Assembly (NCBI GenBank): GCA_016278725.1
Contig: JADQBG010000007.1
Location: forward strand, 1-64,000
Length of the DNA stretch: 64,000 bases
Origin: Actinomycetota bacterium
Lineage (GTDB): Bacteria > Actinomycetota > Thermoleophilia > RBG-16-64-13
Reading direction: 5' to 3'
Position 1 is the stretch's first letter. The number at the start of each line of letters is the position of its first letter. A program made the position numbers and the translations under genes. Below the pieces are notes generated by a model. The model was not told the DNA's origin. It did no database searches and saw nothing but the letters and a program-made list of their open reading frames with translations. Shown here one piece after another: positions 9,853-17,360 of the stretch.

Positions 9853-10775
9853 ATGACAGGCGCCGGGTGCTGGTTATCGGGGCGACCGGCTATATCGGCT
9901 CGCACCTCATCCCCTACCTCCTGGAGCGGGGCAACGACGTCGCCGTGCTGGCCCGAACCCCGGAGAAGGTCAAACGGCATCCCTGGCATGATCAGGTCAC
10001 GGTCTTCGAGGGAGACGTGCTCGACATCGAGACCCTGCCCGCGGCCTTCCAGGGTATGGACGTCATCTACTACCTGGTGCACTCGCTGGGCAAAGACAAC
10101 TTCGCCGAGCGGGATCGCCACGCCGCCTACAACACCGCCCTCATCGCCGACCGGCAGAAGGTGGGGCGCATCATCTACCTGAGCGGGATGGGCCACGGCC
10201 CGGACCTATCCGAGCATTTGGCCAGCAGACAGGAGACCGGGCGCGTGCTCGCCGGCAAGAGCGTGCCGGTGACGGAATTCCGGGCAGCGGTGGTGGTGGG
10301 GGCGGGAAGCGACTCGTTCCGCATCATCCACTACTTGGCGCAGCGGCTCCCGGTCATGATCACGCCCAAATGGGTCCGGACCCGCACTCAACCGATCGCC
10401 GAGGCGGACGTGCTCCGCTACCTCGCCGAGGCTCCCGAGCGGCCGGAAAGTACCGGCAAGATCCTGGAGATCGGTGGCGACGACGTGATGTCCTACGGCG
10501 ACATGATGCGCACCTACTCACGCATCCGCGGTCTGCGTCGCCTGATGATTCCGGTCCCGGTGCTGACACCGAGGCTCTCTGCCTACTGGGTGGACCTGAC
10601 CACACCGATACCCGCCGGGGTCTCGCACCCGCTGATCGAGGGCCTCAAGAATGAGGTGGTGGTCACGGACCCCGTGGCCCGGGAGATCTTTCCCTTCGAG
10701 CCCATGGGCTACGAGCAGGCGGTGCGCCTGGCCATCGAGGAGATGCGCCGGGAGCAGGACGCCGGCGGCCGATGA
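9849..10775 (+). CDS. NAD(P)-binding SDR-family (NmrA/YbjT-like) protein
   Basis: Atypical short-chain dehydrogenase fold. The N-terminal nucleotide-binding motif VLVIGATGYIGSHL is intact, followed by GDVLDIETLPAAFQGMDVIYYL. IIYLSGMGH and VTEFRAAVVVGAGS are characteristic of the NmrA/YbjT-like branch, which often lacks a classical catalytic Tyr-Lys pair. Length is 308 residues. Relatives often carry an SRPBCC-like (DUF2867) domain fused at the C-terminus; here the SRPBCC partner is a separate gene directly upstream. Substrate is unknown. Confidence 0.82.
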   Translation: MNDRRRVLVIGATGYIGSHLIPYLLERGNDVAVLARTPEKVKRHPWHDQVTVFEGDVLDIETLPAAFQGMDVIYYLVHSLGKDNFAERDRHAAYNTALIADRQKVGRIIYLSGMGHGPDLSEHLASRQETGRVLAGKSVPVTEFRAAVVVGAGSDSFRIIHYLAQRLPVMITPKWVRTRTQPIAEADVLRYLAEAPERPESTGKILEIGGDDVMSYGDMMRTYSRIRGLRRLMIPVPVLTPRLSAYWVDLTTPIPAGVSHPLIEGLKNEVVVTDPVAREIFPFEPMGYEQAVRLAIEEMRREQDAGGR

Positions 10776-10840
10776 CTACGGGGCTGGACCGCCCGGGTAT
10801 CTGACAGACGATCCCCCACAAAACAAACGAGGAGGCTCCC

Positions 10841-11044
10841 GTGCTCAGCGCTCGTAATAAGCTCTCCGGCAAAGTTCGCTCCATCAAGAAGGGCGACGTC
10901 ATGGCGGAGGTGATCGTGGAAGTCGGTGGCGGCGAAATGGCCGCACTGATCAGCCGCACATCCGCCGACCAACTCGACCTCAAAGAAGGCGACGAAGTGA
11001 GAGCGGTGGTCAAAGCCACCGAGGTCATGATCGAGAAGGACTGA
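10841..11044 (+). CDS. single-domain molybdenum-pterin/molybdate-binding protein (Mop/TOBE)
   Basis: A 67-residue protein made of one Mop (TOBE) domain. The opening SARNKLSGKVRSIKKGDVMA, the central EVIVEVGGGEMAALISR and the ending EVRAVVKATEVMIEKD follow the family pattern. Such proteins bind molybdate or tungstate, or store it, in the cytoplasm. The GTG start has a clear AGGAGG ribosome-binding site 6 bp upstream. No molybdate transporter lies next to it; the nearest transporter is the FNT channel 1.2 kb away. Followed by a hairpin shared with the convergent hydroxypyruvate isomerase gene. Confidence 0.88.
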   Translation: MLSARNKLSGKVRSIKKGDVMAEVIVEVGGGEMAALISRTSADQLDLKEGDEVRAVVKATEVMIEKD

Positions 11045-11067
11045 GGCTCTCGGGGCGCCTCTGCGCA

Positions 11068-11093
11068 CTCTCCCGGTGCTAACGCCGGGAGAG
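11068..11093. terminator. bidirectional hairpin between convergent mop and hyi genes
   Basis: CTCTCCCGG-tgctaacg-CCGGGAGAG is a perfect 9-bp stem with an 8-nt loop. It overlaps the last codons of hyi and lies just after the mop stop. No long T-tract follows on either side, so intrinsic termination is possible but not proven. Confidence 0.5.
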
Positions 11094-11864
11094 GTAAGGG
11101 CGCACCCAATCCAACCCGGCCACCGTATCGCCCGCCGGTTTGTACTCACAGCCCACCCAGCCGTCGTAACCCAACTCGTCGAGGCGCTTGAAGATGAAGG
11201 GGTAGGCGATCTCGCCGGTACCGGGCTCGTTCCGCCCCGGGTTGTCGGCCACCTGGATGTGCCCGATCCGGTCCAGGTTGCGCTCGATGGTCGGGACGAG
11301 GTCTCCCTCCATCACCTGCATGTGGTAGACGTCATACTGCAGCTTCAGGTTGGACGCGCCCACCTCCTCCACCACTCCCACGGCCTGCATGGTGGTGCTC
11401 AGGTAGAACCCGGGGATGTCGCGCGTGTTGATCGCCTCCACCAATAGAGTGATGCCGTGCTCGGCGAGCCGCTCGGCGGCGTAGCGGAGGTTCCGCACGA
11501 AGGTGGAGCGCAGTTCGTCCGGGTCGGCACCCTCGGGAGCGATCCCGGCCAGGCAGTTTACCTGGTCACAACCCAGAGCCCGCGCATAGTCGATGGCGCG
11601 GCGCACCCCGTCGCGAAACTCGTCGACCCGCTCGGGAAGCACGGCGATTCCGCGCTCCCCGGCCTCCCAATCGCCCGCGGGCAAGTTGTGCAGCACCTGG
11701 GTTAGGCCGTTTTCCCGCAGGCGCTCGGCGAGTTCCTGCGCCTCGTAATCGTAGGGAAAGAGGTACTCGACACCCCGAAAGCCCACCTCTGCGGCGGCGG
11801 CGAAGCGCTCGAGAAAAGGCCGTTCGCCAAAAAGCATGGAAAGGTTGGCGGAGAACTTCGGCAT
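11079..11864 (-). CDS. hyi: hydroxypyruvate isomerase
   Basis: TIM-barrel isomerase of the xylose-isomerase-like fold that interconverts hydroxypyruvate and tartronate semialdehyde in glyoxylate metabolism. Family signatures are VEAINTRDIPGFYL, LQYDVYHMQVMEGDL and IQVADNPGRNEPGTGEI, which carry the metal ligands and catalytic acids. The ATG at 11864 is chosen because GGAGGTGG sits just upstream and PKFSANLSMLF is the normal beginning; this gives 261 residues, the usual size. It stands alone on the minus strand. The glcDEF-like genes 6 kb away also touch glyoxylate/glycolate, so a pathway link is plausible. Confidence 0.88.
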   Translation of the reverse strand: MPKFSANLSMLFGERPFLERFAAAAEVGFRGVEYLFPYDYEAQELAERLRENGLTQVLHNLPAGDWEAGERGIAVLPERVDEFRDGVRRAIDYARALGCDQVNCLAGIAPEGADPDELRSTFVRNLRYAAERLAEHGITLLVEAINTRDIPGFYLSTTMQAVGVVEEVGASNLKLQYDVYHMQVMEGDLVPTIERNLDRIGHIQVADNPGRNEPGTGEIAYPFIFKRLDELGYDGWVGCEYKPAGDTVAGLDWVRPYLSRR

Positions 11865-11946
11865 TACCCACCTCCGGGTCGCTGGGGGACTCACCCCTAC
11901 TACCCAAAGAGGGCGCCAGGATCAAACGCCGTTACCGGTTAGAGCG

Positions 11947-11974
11947 TGTCGGCCGCCGCCTTCAGCGGCCGACA
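11947..11974. other. perfect 10-bp inverted repeat
   Basis: TGTCGGCCGC-cgccttca-GCGGCCGACA lies between hyi and the 39-residue membrane-protein gene. It would form a strong RNA hairpin downstream of the small gene's stop codon (minus strand). The run of A/T sits on the wrong side for a standard intrinsic terminator, so its role is unclear. Confidence 0.55.
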
Positions 11975-11985
11975 AAAATCATAAA

Positions 11986-12105
11986 CTACAACGCGTATAC
12001 GATGAGCGCGAGCATAGTGAGCGCGATCGAAGCGGCGATGACGGCCAGAACGGTGAGGCCGGCGCTTCTGGGAACGTTGCGGGTGTTGTAGTACTCTTCG
12101 CGCAT
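11986..12105 (-). CDS. 39-residue single-pass membrane protein
   Basis: A short ORF starting at ATG 12105 with an AGGGGG ribosome-binding site 5 bp upstream. The product has a charged N-terminus (MREEYYNTRNVPRSAG) and then one uninterrupted hydrophobic helix rich in Ala, Ile and Leu, ending in VYAL. This looks like a genuine small membrane protein rather than a random ORF, but I do not recognise a family. A longer in-frame version starting at 12273 adds 56 residues with no hydrophobic or conserved character and is less likely. Confidence 0.55.
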   Translation of the reverse strand: MREEYYNTRNVPRSAGLTVLAVIAASIALTMLALIVYAL

Positions 12106-12281
12106 CTTTTCCCCCTGAGATGCCGGTCTGTCCGGCCGGTAGAGCTCAAGTCCATACCTTATGGTAGGACCAACATGGCTCCATCTTAACCTGACCTCCC
12201 GCGGCCAATGCTTCATTCTCGGCAAGCGGTCACCTCCAAAGGACCAACGGTCCAAGCCTTCCTGAATAGGCAAATCCGGTC

Positions 12282-13304
12282 TTGGATGTTTTCACCCGGG
12301 TTCTGGGGAAGACCCGGGTAAGCGAGCAAAGGAAAGCTCCACGCAAGGAGGATCTACTGAGCCCGGAGCGCAAACAGGACCGTCGAGACGGCGAACCGGC
12401 CAAGGATCAACCCAAGCGCAAGGCCGAAGAGGTCTTCGAGAACCAGCCGACCGAGCCCGAGCCGGAACTGATCCCCCGCGAACGCAGGGAGGTCCAGCGC
12501 CGAACGACAGTTAGGGCGCACGTGGTGCATGAAGCCATCCGCGCCGAGGGTGAGGACGAGCTGAAGCGGCCACCCGCGGCCCTATGGTGGTCCGGGCTCG
12601 CCGCCGGTCTCTCCATGGGCTTCAGCATGGCCACCATGGGCCTACTGCAGGCCGGTCTTCCCGACGCGCCCTGGGCTCCACTGGTCTCGAGCCTGGGTTA
12701 CACCATTGGTTTTCTGATCGTCATACTCGGGCGGCAACAGTTGTTCACCGAGAACACGCTCACCGTGGTCCTGCCGCTCTTTCGCCGTCGCAACTGGCTG
12801 ACCCTTCGCCTGGTGGCGCGGCTCTGGTTCATCGTGCTCGTTGCCAACCTGCTTGGGGCCCTGATCTTCGCGCTGGGGGCAACGCTCACTAATGCATTTC
12901 CCGAGGGAGTGGCTGACGCCTTCTCGGCGATCGGCCACCACGCCATCCAGGGCAGCTTCTTGGACACCTTCTTCGGCGCAGTGCTGGCCGGCTGGCTGAT
13001 CGCCCTGATGGTGTGGCTCATGCCTTCGGCGGACACCGCCCGGGTCACAATAATCGTCATCATCACCTACGTGGTCGCACTTGGAGGCTTCGCTCACATC
13101 ATCGCGGGCTCGGTCGAGACCCTCTACATCATGGTCTCGGGCGAGATTGGGCCGCTGCGTTACCTGTGGGATTTCTTCCTGCCCACTCTTACAGGCAACG
13201 TCATCGGAGGCGTGGCGCTGGTGGCGACACTGAACCACGCCCAGGTCATCGCTGGGTCTCGCGAGGACAATGATCAGGGGCAGGACCGAAAGAAGAGAGG
13301 TTGA
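12282..13304 (+). CDS. formate/nitrite transporter (FNT) family channel with charged N-terminal extension
   Basis: Residues about 100-325 form the six-helix FNT/YfdC-like channel: WWSGLAAGLSMGFSMA, LGYTIGFLIVILGRQQLFTE, LVANLLGALIFALGA and LPTLTGNVIGGVALVA fit family positions. FNT proteins conduct small monovalent anions such as formate or nitrite; the cargo cannot be read here. About 95 residues before the first helix are highly charged and probably disordered. The start codon is uncertain. A TTG at 12282 gives the full length, but AAGGAGG precedes a CTG at 12357, which would shorten the extension by 25 residues. The gene runs 3 bp into the fusion enzyme gene. Confidence 0.85.
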   Translation: MDVFTRVLGKTRVSEQRKAPRKEDLLSPERKQDRRDGEPAKDQPKRKAEEVFENQPTEPEPELIPRERREVQRRTTVRAHVVHEAIRAEGEDELKRPPAALWWSGLAAGLSMGFSMATMGLLQAGLPDAPWAPLVSSLGYTIGFLIVILGRQQLFTENTLTVVLPLFRRRNWLTLRLVARLWFIVLVANLLGALIFALGATLTNAFPEGVADAFSAIGHHAIQGSFLDTFFGAVLAGWLIALMVWLMPSADTARVTIIVIITYVVALGGFAHIIAGSVETLYIMVSGEIGPLRYLWDFFLPTLTGNVIGGVALVATLNHAQVIAGSREDNDQGQDRKKRG

Positions 13305-13307
13305 GAG

Positions 13308-16088
13308 ATGGAACGGGCCCGAAAGCACCAGCAGGCCGGCAAAGCGCGGGAAACCTCGCGTTCGGGTGAAACTTGGCCGCTGGGGCACGGCCCCCGCCTC
13401 AGCGATCTCCCTCCCCGGCAGATGCTCGCGCTGCTGCTGAAGCGGGATGCCTACGGGTCCCCCGCCGAGTCGCTCACCGTTGATCAGCTGCCCGCTCCCG
13501 AGCTCTCCGCCGCCGACGCCGGCTCGGTCCTGGTGGCCGTGCTGGCCACCGGGCCCAACTTCAACACCAATTTCGCCGCACTGGGACTGCCCGTGCCGGT
13601 TTTCGGGCGGGCGGATCCTGCCGAACTGCACATTCCCGGGAGCGACGCCGTGGGCATCGTGATCGACGCGGGTCCCGCCGTGCACGGTCTGCGCCTGGGT
13701 CAGGCGGTCATGCTCGACTCCTGGACGGGTTCCTCCATCAGAGGCTACGAAACTCACGACGGCTTCAACGCCCAACTCGTGCGGGTGCCCGAGGAGCAGG
13801 CGCTGCCGTTACCGGAGGAGCTCCGCTCTTTACCTCCCGAGAGACTGGGAGCCCTCCTGCTCACCCAGGGCACCGCCTACCGGGCGGTAATCGAGCGGTT
13901 GGCCCTCGAAACCGGTGAGAGCCTCCTAGTGATGGGCGGCGGAAAGGGCACCAGTTTCGCCGCCGTCCAACTGGCCGCGTCGGTGGGCGGCCGAGCCATC
14001 CTCATGGGCTCCGACCCGGAATTGATGGGCCAACTGGTGGAACGCGGGCTGGCCCATGCTTTCATCGACCGGCGCACCCTGCCGGCCGAGCTCTTCGGCC
14101 CGCTGGAACCTGAGGACGATCTCCAAGCGTGGCAAGAGCGAACCGAAGCCTTCCGCGAAGCCATACGCCGGGCCAACGGAGGGCGGCTGGTCGACGCCGT
14201 CTTCGAGCACACCGGTGCGCGCAACTTCCCTCTGCTGGTTTCCGCGCTCCGGCCCGGCGGCAGGCTGGCCTTCTTTGGCGCAACCGGTTCGGGGGTGAAG
14301 GGCGAATACCGCCACACCTTCGCCTATCAGGGACATCGCCTGGTCTTCGACGCGCGCTACGTGTGGATGCGCCAGAAACAGTTGCTCTTTAGACCCGAGA
14401 ACCCCGCCCAGATCCTGACTGAGATCGGCCTTCCCCCCGGCAGACGGGTGCTGGTGTGGGGCGCCGATGCTTACGCGCGCGGGTTCGCAGAAGCGGCGCT
14501 CCAGCGTAGCGCCGCTGTCGCCGTGATCGCTTCCCGGCAGACCGAAGGGGAAGGACTTGCGGCATTGCTCGAACTCGGTGTGCCCGAGGAGGCGATCCTC
14601 GAGCGCGGCCGCTTCTCGCTACCTGCGGACATGCCCGATCCTCTGCTGCCCGAAGGAAAGCCCAACCCGGAATACGACTCAGGCTTCCTGAGGCCCGCCC
14701 GGGCCCTCGGCCGAGCGCTCTGGCAGTTGTGGGGCCGCGGCGTGAGCCCGGATGTCATCGTCGAACGGCCGCAGAGCTCCACCTATCATCTGAGCGCCTT
14801 TCTGGCCCGGGACTTCGACGAGCGCGATCAGTTCCCGGCCGGCCACGTGATTGTCCGTGGCGAAGAGACCCTGTCCCTCCGCGGGTCGCACATGTATTCC
14901 CGGCCGATGGCGCGGGAGGTCGTCCGCCTGTTGGCTAAGGGCACCCTGCAGGTAACCGAGGCGGATCTCGAGGTGGTCTCCCTGGAGGAGATGCCCGAGC
15001 TCCAGGAGAAGATGCTGCGCGGCGGCATGCGCAAACCCAAGGGCGTCGCGCTGGTGCAGGCCGCAAGGGAGGGCATCCCGCTGCGCGACTACGAGGCCGA
15101 TTTCCGGGGACGCCCCTTCTGGACGAGCGATACCCAGGCAGGCCGCTACCTGAGCGTAAGCCTCCTCGACGACATAGCCCTGGTCTCGATCGAGCGCCCG
15201 GCGGCGCTCAACGCTTTGAACGAGCAGCTGCTGGCGAATCTGGAGGAGCTCACCCAAGAGCTGACCGACGGGGAGTTGGCCGGAAAAGTCGGCGGGTTAG
15301 TGCTGACCGGCTCGGGCCGCGCTTTTATGGCCGGAGCCGATATCGAGATATTCCACGGCCGAAGCGAGGCGGAACTGGCCGGACTGGCCCAGCGGGTCAA
15401 CCGAAGCTTCCGCGCGCTCGAGCGACTGGCGGTGCCGGTGGTGGTGCTGGTCAACGGGCTGACCCTGGGCGGGGGTAACGAACTGGCCATGAGCGGGCAT
15501 CACCGGATCTCGGTTCCACAGGCGCTCTTCGGGCAGCCGGAGGTGAAGCTCGGCATTTTTCCGCTCTTCGGAGGAACCCAGCGCCTGCCTCGTTTGGCCG
15601 GCCCGCGTGCCGCCGCTCTGCTCTGCGCGAACGGCGAGCCCATCGACGCCGACCACGCCCTGCGGCTTGGGCTGGTCGATGAGATCCATCCCCCCGCGAC
15701 CGCCCTGCGCCGCGCCTGGCAGGCGGCCCGGGAACTTTCGGCCGGGCCGCCCGAAGCCTGGAGGCCCGATTGGGAGGCCCGCGAGCGCCGTTTTGCCGGC
15801 GAACTCGAAGAGGTCATGAACGAACCGGCGGTGCGCGGCCTTCGGGCTGCCCCCGTCGTCACGAGCTTAGAAGACGCCCAGGACCGCGAGCAGGTGAGAC
15901 GCGCGGCCGCGGGTCAGGCCCTCGAAGCGATGCGCGAGGGGTTTGCTCTGGGATTCGAAGCCGGCCTGGAAGCCGACGCCCGGCGCTTTGGCCGGCTGGG
16001 GGCTTCCCGGGGGGCTCAGGAGTGGATCGGACGCTTCCTCCAGAAAGACCCGGAACAGGCGGGGAGTGTTCGCCTGCTGCCCGGCTAG
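13308..16088 (+). CDS. fusion enzyme: Ccr-like MDR reductase module(s) + FadB-type enoyl-CoA hydratase
   Basis: A 926-residue multidomain protein. Residues about 40-360 are a medium-chain dehydrogenase resembling crotonyl-CoA carboxylase/reductase (LVAVLATGPNFNTNFAALG, IPGSDAVGIVIDAG, LLVMGGGKGTSFAAVQLAA, DAVFEHTGARNFPLLVSALR). Residues about 375-585 look like a second Rossmann half without its own GroES-like part (RRVLVWGADAYARGFAEAAL through RGSHMYSRPMAREVVRLLAKG to KGVALVQA). Residues about 610-900 are an enoyl-CoA hydratase. Both catalytic glutamates are visible in GGGNELAM and FGQPEVKLGIFP, and the C-terminal helices resemble the FadB linker. It probably performs successive hydration and reduction of acyl-CoAs, with NADPH likely. 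Substrate is unknown. It differs in order from propionyl-CoA synthase (ACS-ECH-ECR) and lacks the synthetase. Confidence 0.82.
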   Translation: MERARKHQQAGKARETSRSGETWPLGHGPRLSDLPPRQMLALLLKRDAYGSPAESLTVDQLPAPELSAADAGSVLVAVLATGPNFNTNFAALGLPVPVFGRADPAELHIPGSDAVGIVIDAGPAVHGLRLGQAVMLDSWTGSSIRGYETHDGFNAQLVRVPEEQALPLPEELRSLPPERLGALLLTQGTAYRAVIERLALETGESLLVMGGGKGTSFAAVQLAASVGGRAILMGSDPELMGQLVERGLAHAFIDRRTLPAELFGPLEPEDDLQAWQERTEAFREAIRRANGGRLVDAVFEHTGARNFPLLVSALRPGGRLAFFGATGSGVKGEYRHTFAYQGHRLVFDARYVWMRQKQLLFRPENPAQILTEIGLPPGRRVLVWGADAYARGFAEAALQRSAAVAVIASRQTEGEGLAALLELGVPEEAILERGRFSLPADMPDPLLPEGKPNPEYDSGFLRPARALGRALWQLWGRGVSPDVIVERPQSSTYHLSAFLARDFDERDQFPAGHVIVRGEETLSLRGSHMYSRPMAREVVRLLAKGTLQVTEADLEVVSLEEMPELQEKMLRGGMRKPKGVALVQAAREGIPLRDYEADFRGRPFWTSDTQAGRYLSVSLLDDIALVSIERPAALNALNEQLLANLEELTQELTDGELAGKVGGLVLTGSGRAFMAGADIEIFHGRSEAELAGLAQRVNRSFRALERLAVPVVVLVNGLTLGGGNELAMSGHHRISVPQALFGQPEVKLGIFPLFGGTQRLPRLAGPRAAALLCANGEPIDADHALRLGLVDEIHPPATALRRAWQAARELSAGPPEAWRPDWEARERRFAGELEEVMNEPAVRGLRAAPVVTSLEDAQDREQVRRAAAGQALEAMREGFALGFEAGLEADARRFGRLGASRGAQEWIGRFLQKDPEQAGSVRLLPG

Positions 16089-16649
16089 TCAGGCCTCGCC
16101 GTGGTGGCCCGCGTGGCCACCGCCATGATCGTGACCATGATCGTGGCCGTGCTCGTGACCATGCTCCTGGCCGTGCTCGTGGGCGTGATGGTGGTGGCCC
16201 TCTTGCCCGTGGTCATGGTCGTGGCCTGCCGGGGGTTCGCAGGCCGCCTCCGGCTCGAGAGTGGAAGCGTGGTTCAACTCCCACTCGAAACGTCCCTGCT
16301 CCTGCATTTGCCTTAGAGTGGCCAGGGTGACGGCCTCGACCTCGTCACCGCTCAGCCCGTAGACCAGCGCGGTGAGATCCACCGTGAGGGAGGCCGCCCC
16401 TTGCGCCCGCTCTCCCCGGCAACGGGCCCCGGCGCGCAGACTGGTCAGACTGCCGTGGAAGCTCTCTCCCCCGGGCGATTCGACGTAGCACTTGAGGTGA
16501 CCGATCAGAGAAGCCCCCGCGGCTTCGGTCCTGCGCCCCAACTCCTCGAGCAGCCCGCAAACGTCTTCCTGCGGCTCGGCAAAAGCGCCTTGCGGCGGGA
16601 CCAGCCGCAGCCGCACCGAATAGGGGGCGATGAGCTCGCGGCCGGTCAA
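16089..16649 (-). CDS. unrecognised protein with histidine-rich C-terminal tail
   Basis: A 186-residue protein. The first 135 or so residues match no family I recognise; they hold a few cysteines (DVCGLLEEL, LKCYVES, ARCRGERAQG). The last 46 residues contain 19 histidines alternating with Asp, Glu and Gly, a typical metal-storage or metal-delivery tail as seen on HypB, UreG and ZnuA-like proteins. The TTG start overlaps the stop of the upstream G3E GTPase by 4 bp (TTGA), so the two proteins are translationally coupled. A metallochaperone pair handling Zn, Ni or Co is the natural inference; the metal cannot be read from sequence. Confidence 0.75.
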   Translation of the reverse strand: MTGRELIAPYSVRLRLVPPQGAFAEPQEDVCGLLEELGRRTEAAGASLIGHLKCYVESPGGESFHGSLTSLRAGARCRGERAQGAASLTVDLTALVYGLSGDEVEAVTLATLRQMQEQGRFEWELNHASTLEPEAACEPPAGHDHDHGQEGHHHHAHEHGQEHGHEHGHDHGHDHGGGHAGHHGEA

Positions 16650-17254
16650 CTGGCCGCGCCGAAGGCCGCCAACCGCCCCAGGAGCGGATGCAGGCTTTCG
16701 GGCTTATCGCTCGTTATCTCGCTGACCCGGGTCTGGGGAGCCAGGTCCTCGAGCGTCTCCCGCGCGGCCGTCAATTCGTCCGGGGTCGCCTCGTCCAACT
16801 TGGTGATCACGAGTTCGTCCGCACCGCGTACCTGGGCCTCGGTGAGCGGGAGGGCCACGGCGAGCAGCATCTCGAGCCGGGTGGGATCGACCAGGCTGAC
16901 GACGAGCTGATCTTGGTAGAGCTCGCCTCGGCGGTGCGCCAACGCCTTGAGCACGCCCTCCGGAGCCGCGATTCCCGAGGCTTCGATTACCAGGAGGTCA
17001 GGATGATAACGCTCGACGATCTGCTCGGCCGTCGTGACCAGGCTGGAGGCGATCTCGCAGCAGATGCATCCGGCGGTGATCTCATACACGTCGAGGCCGC
17101 CGTCCCCCAGGACGCGGCCGTCGATGCCCACCTCGCCCACCTCGTTCACGATGAAGCAGGCGGTCAGGCCTTCGTCGGTCAGGCGCTGAGCGAAGGTGCG
17201 GATCAGAGTTGTCTTGCCCGACCCCAAGAAGCCGGCGAAAAGTAGCAGATTCAT
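16646..17254 (-). CDS. short G3E-family (CobW/YjiA-like) GTPase
   Basis: P-loop GTPase of the SIMIBI class. Visible motifs are GFLGSGKTTLIRTF (Walker A), ITAGCICCEI with the CxCC metal-binding motif diagnostic of the G3E group, VIEASGIAAPEG, and TKLDEATPDEL (base-recognition NKxD-like). These proteins couple GTP hydrolysis to metal insertion. At 202 residues it lacks the CobW C-terminal domain found in most relatives of about 320 or more residues; the separately encoded histidine-tail protein downstream may take that role. There is no ribosome-binding site. A TATTAT -10 element six bases before the ATG suggests a leaderless transcript. Confidence 0.85.
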   Translation of the reverse strand: MNLLLFAGFLGSGKTTLIRTFAQRLTDEGLTACFIVNEVGEVGIDGRVLGDGGLDVYEITAGCICCEIASSLVTTAEQIVERYHPDLLVIEASGIAAPEGVLKALAHRRGELYQDQLVVSLVDPTRLEMLLAVALPLTEAQVRGADELVITKLDEATPDELTAARETLEDLAPQTRVSEITSDKPESLHPLLGRLAAFGAAS

Positions 17255-17260
17255 GCGGGG

Positions 17261-17266
17261 ATAATA
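17261..17266 (-). promoter_or_regulatory. -10 element of a possible leaderless promoter for the G3E GTPase gene
   Basis: On the minus strand TATTAT ends six bases before the ATG at 17254, which places +1 at the A of the start codon. There is no Shine-Dalgarno sequence before this ATG and no recognisable -35 element. This is inferred from position only. Confidence 0.4.
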
Positions 17267-17280
17267 CGCGATGTCGGACG

Positions 17281-17360
17281 GGGATCCACCTCATTCGCGC
17301 GGATCTACCTCTGGCCGCGCGGGTCTATCCTCACCCGCGCGGTTCTACCTCCGCTCGACC
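17281..17360. repeat. four tandem ~20-bp degenerate repeats at the 3' end of a gene
   Basis: Units begin at 17281, 17301, 17321 and 17341 with core GGATCTACCTC...CGCGC. The fourth unit is the last coding part and stop codon (CTA on the plus strand, 17345-17347) of the 151-residue protein gene. Units two and three carry the same CTA in the same place. The array reads as serial duplication of the gene's end. Confidence 0.8.

Noticed and set aside
11947-11974. Reading the 10-bp inverted repeat as an intrinsic terminator
   Set aside because: The T/A run lies before the stem for the minus-strand gene and gives A residues on the plus strand, so the order is wrong for either direction.
16105-16230. 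CRISPR-like or satellite repeat
   Set aside because: The periodic GTGCTCGTG/CATGATCGTG pattern is simply the coding sequence of the histidine-rich tail (His-Gly/His-Asp codons).
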